Below, in pieces: positions 59,270 to 64,000 of a stretch of DNA of 64,000 nt (positions within the stretch are counted from its first letter, which is position 1; each line of letters starts with the position of its first letter). The position numbers and the translations under genes were made by a program. Source of the DNA: Sandaracinus amylolyticus (lineage in GTDB: Bacteria; Myxococcota_A; Polyangia; Polyangiales; Sandaracinaceae); assembly GCF_021631985.1 (NCBI RefSeq), contig NZ_CP070225.1, positions 62,001 to 126,000 of the forward strand, read 5' to 3'. Below the pieces are notes generated by a model, which made no database searches, was not told the DNA's origin, and worked only from the letters and a program-made list of their open reading frames with translations.

Positions 59270-60484
59270 ATGGCCACCAACCGCGAGCTGTACGAGACCG
59301 CCCAGAAGACCTTCGTGCCGAACTATCGGCAGCCGCCGAGCATCCTCGCGCGCGGCGAGGGCTGCCGCGTGTGGGACGTGGAGGGCAACGAGTACCTCGA
59401 CTTCTCGGGCGGCATCGCGGTGCTCTCGGTCGGCCACGCGCACCCGACGCTCGCGAAGGCGCTCGCGGACCAGGCGGCGCGCCTGATCCACACGTCGAAC
59501 CTCTTCTTCAGCGATCGCGCGATCGAGCTCGCGGCCGAGCTCACGAAGCGCACCGGCTTCGACCGCGTCTACTTCTCGAACTCGGGCACCGAGGCCAACG
59601 AGGCGCTGATCAAGCTCGCGCGCCGCTACCACCACGTGCGCGGCGATGCGCGCCGCGTCGAGCTCGTCGCGACCCACAAGTCGTTCCACGGCCGCACGAT
59701 GGGCGCGGTCTCGATCACCGGGCAGGCGAAGTACCACGAGGGCTTCGGCCCGATGCTCCCCGGCGTTCGTTTCGTCGACTACGGCGACGTCGACGCGCTG
59801 CGCGCGGTGGTCGGCCCCGACACCGCGGCGGTGTTCCTCGAGCCGATCCAGGCCGAGGGCGGGATCATCGTCGCGAGCGACGAGTACCTCCGCGAGGCGC
59901 GGCGCATCTGCGACGAGGCGGGCGCGCTGCTCTTCTTCGACGAGGTGCAGACCGGCTACGGGCGCACCGGCCGCTTCCTCGCGCGCGAGTGGTCGGGCGT
60001 GATGCCCGACGCGTGCTCGCTCGCGAAGGGCATCGGCGGCGGCGTGCCGCTCGGCGCGATGTTGATCACCGAGAAGGTCGCGGGCGCGCTCACGACCGGC
60101 ACCCACGGCTCGACGTTCGGCGGCAACCCGCTCGCGTGCGCGGCGGGCCTCGCGGTGCTGCGCATCTTCGACGAGGAGAAGCTCGTCGAGAACGCCGAGA
60201 CGATGGGCCGCTACCTCGGCGAGAAGCTCGCCGCGCTGGTCGCCGATCCGTCGATCCCGGCGGCGGCGGAGCGTCGCGGGATGGGTCTCCTGCAGGGCGT
60301 GCGGGTCGACGCGGCGTACGACCCGATGGTCGCGTACCAGCAGCTGCGCTCGCAGCGCGTGCTCTCGGCGATCGCGGGCGGCGACGTGATCCGCTTCGCG
60401 CCGGCGCTCAACGTGAAGCGCGCCGACGTCGATCAGGCCGTCGAGCAGCTCGCGATCGCGCTGCGCTCCATTCCGAAGAAGTGA
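59270..60484 (+). CDS. argD: Acetylornithine aminotransferase
   Basis: A 404-residue PLP enzyme of fold type I that converts N-acetylglutamate semialdehyde to N-acetylornithine using glutamate. SNSGTEANEALIKLARRYHH (PLP phosphate cup), LFFDEVQTGYGRTGRF, SLAKGIGGGVPLGA with the Schiff-base Lys, and GTHGSTFGGNPLACAA are all present. It could also act on ornithine or succinyldiaminopimelate, as ArgD relatives often do. It is followed by argF 26 bp later. Divergent from the cytochrome c operon. Confidence 0.93.
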   Translation: MATNRELYETAQKTFVPNYRQPPSILARGEGCRVWDVEGNEYLDFSGGIAVLSVGHAHPTLAKALADQAARLIHTSNLFFSDRAIELAAELTKRTGFDRVYFSNSGTEANEALIKLARRYHHVRGDARRVELVATHKSFHGRTMGAVSITGQAKYHEGFGPMLPGVRFVDYGDVDALRAVVGPDTAAVFLEPIQAEGGIIVASDEYLREARRICDEAGALLFFDEVQTGYGRTGRFLAREWSGVMPDACSLAKGIGGGVPLGAMLITEKVAGALTTGTHGSTFGGNPLACAAGLAVLRIFDEEKLVENAETMGRYLGEKLAALVADPSIPAAAERRGMGLLQGVRVDAAYDPMVAYQQLRSQRVLSAIAGGDVIRFAPALNVKRADVDQAVEQLAIALRSIPKK

Positions 60485-60510
60485 TCTCGACCCCTCGCGA
60501 AGGATCCGCC

Positions 60511-61443
60511 GTGCCCAAGCACTTCCTCACTCTGCTCGATCTGGGACGCGACGATCTGCTCCGCGTGCTCGCGCGCGCGAAGGAGCTCAAGGCGCTGCGC
60601 GGCACGCCCGCGCACCCGCGCCCGCTCGAGGGCAAGAGCGTCGCGATCGTCCTCGAGAAGGCGTCGACGCGCACCCGTGTGTCGTTCGAGGTCGGCGTGT
60701 TCGAGCTCGGCGGTCAGCCCGTCACGCTGCTCGCGAAGGACACGCAGCTCGGGCGCGGCGAGCCGATCGAGGACACGGCGCGCATGCTCTCGCGCTTCGT
60801 GCACGCGATCGTCTTCCGCACCTTCGGTCACCAGAAGGTGCAGACGCTCGCGAAGCACTCGCGCGTGCCGGTGATCAACGGGCTCTGCGATCGCTTCCAC
60901 CCGTGTCAGCTGCTCGCGGATCTGCAGACGGTGCAGGAGGCGCTCGGCACCGAGGATCTGCGCGACGTGCCGGTCGCGTGGATCGGCGACGGCAACAACG
61001 TCTCGCACTCGTGGATCCTCGCGGCGGCGCTGCTCGGGCTCGACCTTCGCCTCGCGTGCCCCGACGGGTTCTTCCCCGAGGCGGCGGTGCTCGAGATGGC
61101 GGCGCGTGCGGCGCGCGAGGTCGGCATCGATCCGCAGATCCGCGTGGTCCGTGATCCGCGCGAGGCCGCCGAGGGCGCGCGCGTCGTGACGACCGACGTC
61201 TGGGCGAGCATGGGCCAGGAGAGCGAGGCGGTGGCGCGGGCCCGCGTGTTCGAGGGCTACCAGGTCGATGCGGCACTGATGGAGCGCGCGGCGCGCGACG
61301 CCATCTTCCTGCACTGCCTGCCCGCGCACCGCGGCGAAGAGGTCTCGGCCGACGTGATCGACGGCCCCGCGTCGCGGGTGTGGGACGAGGCCGAGAACCG
61401 GCTGCACGCGCAGAAGGCGCTGCTCGAGCACCTCGTCCGCTGA
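60511..61443 (+). CDS. argF: Ornithine carbamoyltransferase
   Basis: A 310-residue enzyme condensing carbamoyl phosphate and ornithine to citrulline. The carbamoyl-phosphate site is STRTRVSFE; FRTFGHQKVQTLAKHSRVPV and RFHPCQLLADLQT (HPxQ) follow, and the ornithine-binding FLHCLPAHRG motif is present with VWDEAENRLHAQKALL at the end. The GTG at 60511 is chosen since homology starts there, 26 bp after argD. argD-argF are almost certainly one operon. Confidence 0.95.
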   Translation: MPKHFLTLLDLGRDDLLRVLARAKELKALRGTPAHPRPLEGKSVAIVLEKASTRTRVSFEVGVFELGGQPVTLLAKDTQLGRGEPIEDTARMLSRFVHAIVFRTFGHQKVQTLAKHSRVPVINGLCDRFHPCQLLADLQTVQEALGTEDLRDVPVAWIGDGNNVSHSWILAAALLGLDLRLACPDGFFPEAAVLEMAARAAREVGIDPQIRVVRDPREAAEGARVVTTDVWASMGQESEAVARARVFEGYQVDAALMERAARDAIFLHCLPAHRGEEVSADVIDGPASRVWDEAENRLHAQKALLEHLVR

Positions 61444-61557
61444 GCCTCCGTCGTCGCGCGCTCCAACGCGCGTCGCGGCCACGTACCGACGCTCCGTTCC
61501 CCGCGAATTCGACGCGTGGCGTGATGCCACGTGCTACCGTCGCGGCCTGGCTTCCGC

Positions 61558-63345
61558 GTGGGAAATCGGAGTCCCAGAATCCCGCGGCTCGTCACCGACG
61601 TGGACCTTCGCTCGCTTCCGCTGACGCCGACGGAGGGGTTCATCCTCTCGCGCATCGACGGTGTCGCGACGATCGACGATCTCTCCGACCTCACGAACCT
61701 CGACGTGGCCGACGTGGTGCTCACGATCGGCAAGCTGATCGAGCTCGGCGCGGTGGAGTGGGCCGACGGGACGATCAGCCTGCCGCGCGCGTCGAACCGT
61801 CCCCCGACGCCCTCGCAGGGGGTGCATCGTCGCGCGATCCCCTCGCCGCGCGCGTTCGAGCGAGCGCAGGTGACCGAGAGCGAGCCGCCGAGCGCGACGC
61901 GCGAGCCCACGCGGGTGAAGGTGCCTCCGCCGGCGCGCGTGCCCGGGCCGAGCACCGTCCCGCCGGGCGCTGCGACGTCGAGCGACAGCGTCGATCCGCG
62001 GCGCCTCGAGGGTCGTGTCGACGCGTCGCGCGCGGGCACCGGGCGCCCCGGCAGCGTCGCGCGCGTGAACGTGCGCGAGCGCCCGCCCAGCAGCCCCACG
62101 GTGCCGAGCGCCGATGCGTCGACACGTCGTCCGACGCCGCCCGCGATGCCGGCGACGACGTCACCTACGCCCTCCGAGCCCGCTGCGGTTGCCGCACCTT
62201 CGAGCGCCGGCTCCCAGCCCGCGGAGATCGACCTCCCGCCCGAGCGTCGCAAGCGCATCGACGAGCTCTATCCGGTGCTCGAGCTCCTCGATCACTACGA
62301 GGTGCTCGGCCTGCGCCCGAACGTCGAGCTCAAGGACATCCGCGCGACGTACTTCGAGCTCTCGAAGGTCTTCCATCCCGACACCGCGTTCCGGAAGAGC
62401 CTCGGCCCCTACAAGGCGAAGATGGAGGCGATCTTCACCCGCCTCACCGAGGCCTACGACGTGCTCGGCAAGAAGAAGTCGCGCGCCGAGTACGACGCCT
62501 ACCTCGCGCTGCAGGGCGACACCCGCGCGGTCGAGGACGCGATGCGCGCGACGGCGAAGCCCGTCGCGAGCCCTCCGCCCGAGCCTCCTCCGCCGACCCC
62601 GCCGACCCCGACCCCGCAGGCGCCCACCGAGAGTCCGACGCGTGCGCTCAGCGACGAGGGCCGCCGCCGCGCCCGCGAGCTGCTCCAGCGACGCCTCCAG
62701 GGCGCGCGGCCGGGGACCGCGACGTCGGCGGGCGGTGTGCCCGCGCCGGCCTCCTCCGCGCCGCGCGCGCGCGACGAGGTGCTGCGCGACCTCGCGAGCA
62801 GCCTGAAGAGCACCGCCTCGCTCACCGGCGGCATCGATCGCATCTCGCGCCACCAGCGCGACGCGCAGCGCCTCGAGGCCGAGGGCGATCTCGCCGGTGC
62901 GAGCCGCGAGCTGCGCATGGCGACGGCGCTCGCGCCGCAGCGCGACGACCTCCGGCTCGAGCACGAGCGCGTCTCGCGCCTCCTCGCGGTGCAGCTCGCC
63001 GACAAGTACGAGCAGGCCGCGCTCTACGAAGAGAAGCACCGCAAGTGGGCCGCGGCGGCGGCCAGCTGGTCGAAGGTGGTCGATGGTCGCCCCGACGACG
63101 TCGCGGCGCTGCTCCGCGCCGCCCTCGCGCTGGTCGAGGCGAAGGGCGATCTCCACCAGGCGCAGCGCTTCGCACAGCGTGCGTGCGAGCTGAGGCCGGA
63201 CGACGTCGCCGCACGCCGGACGCTCGGTCGCGTCTATCTCGCGGCGGGGCTCCAGCTCAACGCGCGCCGCGAGCTCGAGCGTGCCGCGTTGCTGGACCCC
63301 ACCGACCAGATCGTCAAGAATCTCCTGGGCGAGCTGAAGGGCTGA
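61558..63345 (+). CDS. J-domain co-chaperone with winged-helix-like N-terminus and TPRs
   Basis: A 595-residue cytoplasmic protein from a GTG at 61558. Residues 10-70 (RSLPLTPTEGFILSRIDG) resemble the PatA/DUF4388-type N-terminal domain seen in myxobacteria. A Pro-rich linker follows. A J-domain at about 245-317 has HPD at residues 273-275 (FHPDTAF), the motif that stimulates DnaK ATPase. After another Pro-rich linker, TPR-like helices fill residues about 430-590 (RDAQRLEAEGDLAGASRELR, RFAQRACELRPDDVAARRTL). It is directly upstream of dnaK in the same direction (113-bp gap), so it is likely the client-selecting partner of that DnaK. Confidence 0.87.
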   Translation: MGNRSPRIPRLVTDVDLRSLPLTPTEGFILSRIDGVATIDDLSDLTNLDVADVVLTIGKLIELGAVEWADGTISLPRASNRPPTPSQGVHRRAIPSPRAFERAQVTESEPPSATREPTRVKVPPPARVPGPSTVPPGAATSSDSVDPRRLEGRVDASRAGTGRPGSVARVNVRERPPSSPTVPSADASTRRPTPPAMPATTSPTPSEPAAVAAPSSAGSQPAEIDLPPERRKRIDELYPVLELLDHYEVLGLRPNVELKDIRATYFELSKVFHPDTAFRKSLGPYKAKMEAIFTRLTEAYDVLGKKKSRAEYDAYLALQGDTRAVEDAMRATAKPVASPPPEPPPPTPPTPTPQAPTESPTRALSDEGRRRARELLQRRLQGARPGTATSAGGVPAPASSAPRARDEVLRDLASSLKSTASLTGGIDRISRHQRDAQRLEAEGDLAGASRELRMATALAPQRDDLRLEHERVSRLLAVQLADKYEQAALYEEKHRKWAAAAASWSKVVDGRPDDVAALLRAALALVEAKGDLHQAQRFAQRACELRPDDVAARRTLGRVYLAAGLQLNARRELERAALLDPTDQIVKNLLGELKG

Positions 63346-63458
63346 GATCGTCCTTCGCGCGCCTTTCGTCCTCGACGTCGTCACCGAAATCGTCGAGCAT
63401 CGTAGGCGAGACGCGATCGATCGGAGCCGGGCTCGGCGAGCCCTGACGTGGGGAGCGG

Positions 63459-64000
<542 letters not shown>

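Noticed and set aside
63346-63458. CIRCE or sigma-32-like heat-shock site upstream of dnaK
   Set aside because: Only a GC-rich palindrome is present; the CIRCE arms TTAGCACTC / GAGTGCTAA are absent.

Overview
The window is GC-rich (roughly 70% or more), densely coded DNA from a Myxococcota bacterium, most likely a Sandaracinus-like member of the Polyangiales (inference from gene style, no search run). Pointers are many exported lipoproteins with Asp/Ala/Gly (DAG) linkers directly after the lipidated Cys, a lipoprotein beginning with a Cys-Gly-Arg-Val-Gly-Tyr-Asp motif and RCC1 blades, a TQGYWKNH protein, a membrane Ser/Thr kinase, and a histidine kinase paired with a sigma-54 activator. No rRNA, tRNA, CRISPR array, transposase or phage gene was seen. 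Long ORFs antisense to most genes are GC-driven shadows and are left out.

Layout. 1-10.5 kb: di-heme cytochrome lipoprotein (cut by the left edge), exonuclease III, and three large envelope lipoproteins (one NlpC/P60, one Ig/PKD-like, one propeller-like). 10.6-12.7 kb: MATE transporter, a small ORF with its own terminator, a cysteine-cluster protein. 12.8-18.3 kb: two paralogous lamin-tail lipoproteins, a DsbA-fold isomerase, a seven-blade RCC1 lipoprotein. 18.3-26.3 kb: zinc-ribbon/TPR membrane protein and partner, RimK fused to a TrkA-C domain, more lipoproteins and TPR proteins. 26.4-34.5 kb: YgiQ radical SAM protein, methyltransferase, a frameshifted cardiolipin synthase behind an FKBP isomerase, DprA. 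34.5-42.4 kb: TrmFO, a membrane Ser/Thr kinase, and a small redox-type locus (carboxymuconolactone-decarboxylase-like protein, NUDIX, HxlR regulator) with three matching operators. 42.4-48.3 kb: XerC divergent from HslVU, a molybdopterin oxidoreductase co-transcribed with a TetR regulator. 48.3-55.9 kb: unknown proteins, PPP phosphatase, two hotdog thioesterase-like genes, kinase/activator pair. 56.3-64 kb: argB, msrA, argD, argF, then a J-domain/TPR protein just upstream of dnaK (cut by the right edge).

The most unusual content is between genes. One structured repeat family occurs at four loci (4356, 10522, 30031 and 54908), mostly tail-to-tail between convergent genes; stem sequences differ between copies but stay paired. 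A second family is at 20802 and 58121. A palindrome-dense block lies between argB and msrA. Three 21-bp operators (GCGCTAC-N7-GTAGCGC type) sit around an HxlR gene. Several genes carry a -10-like hexamer 6-9 nt before the start codon, suggesting leaderless transcripts.
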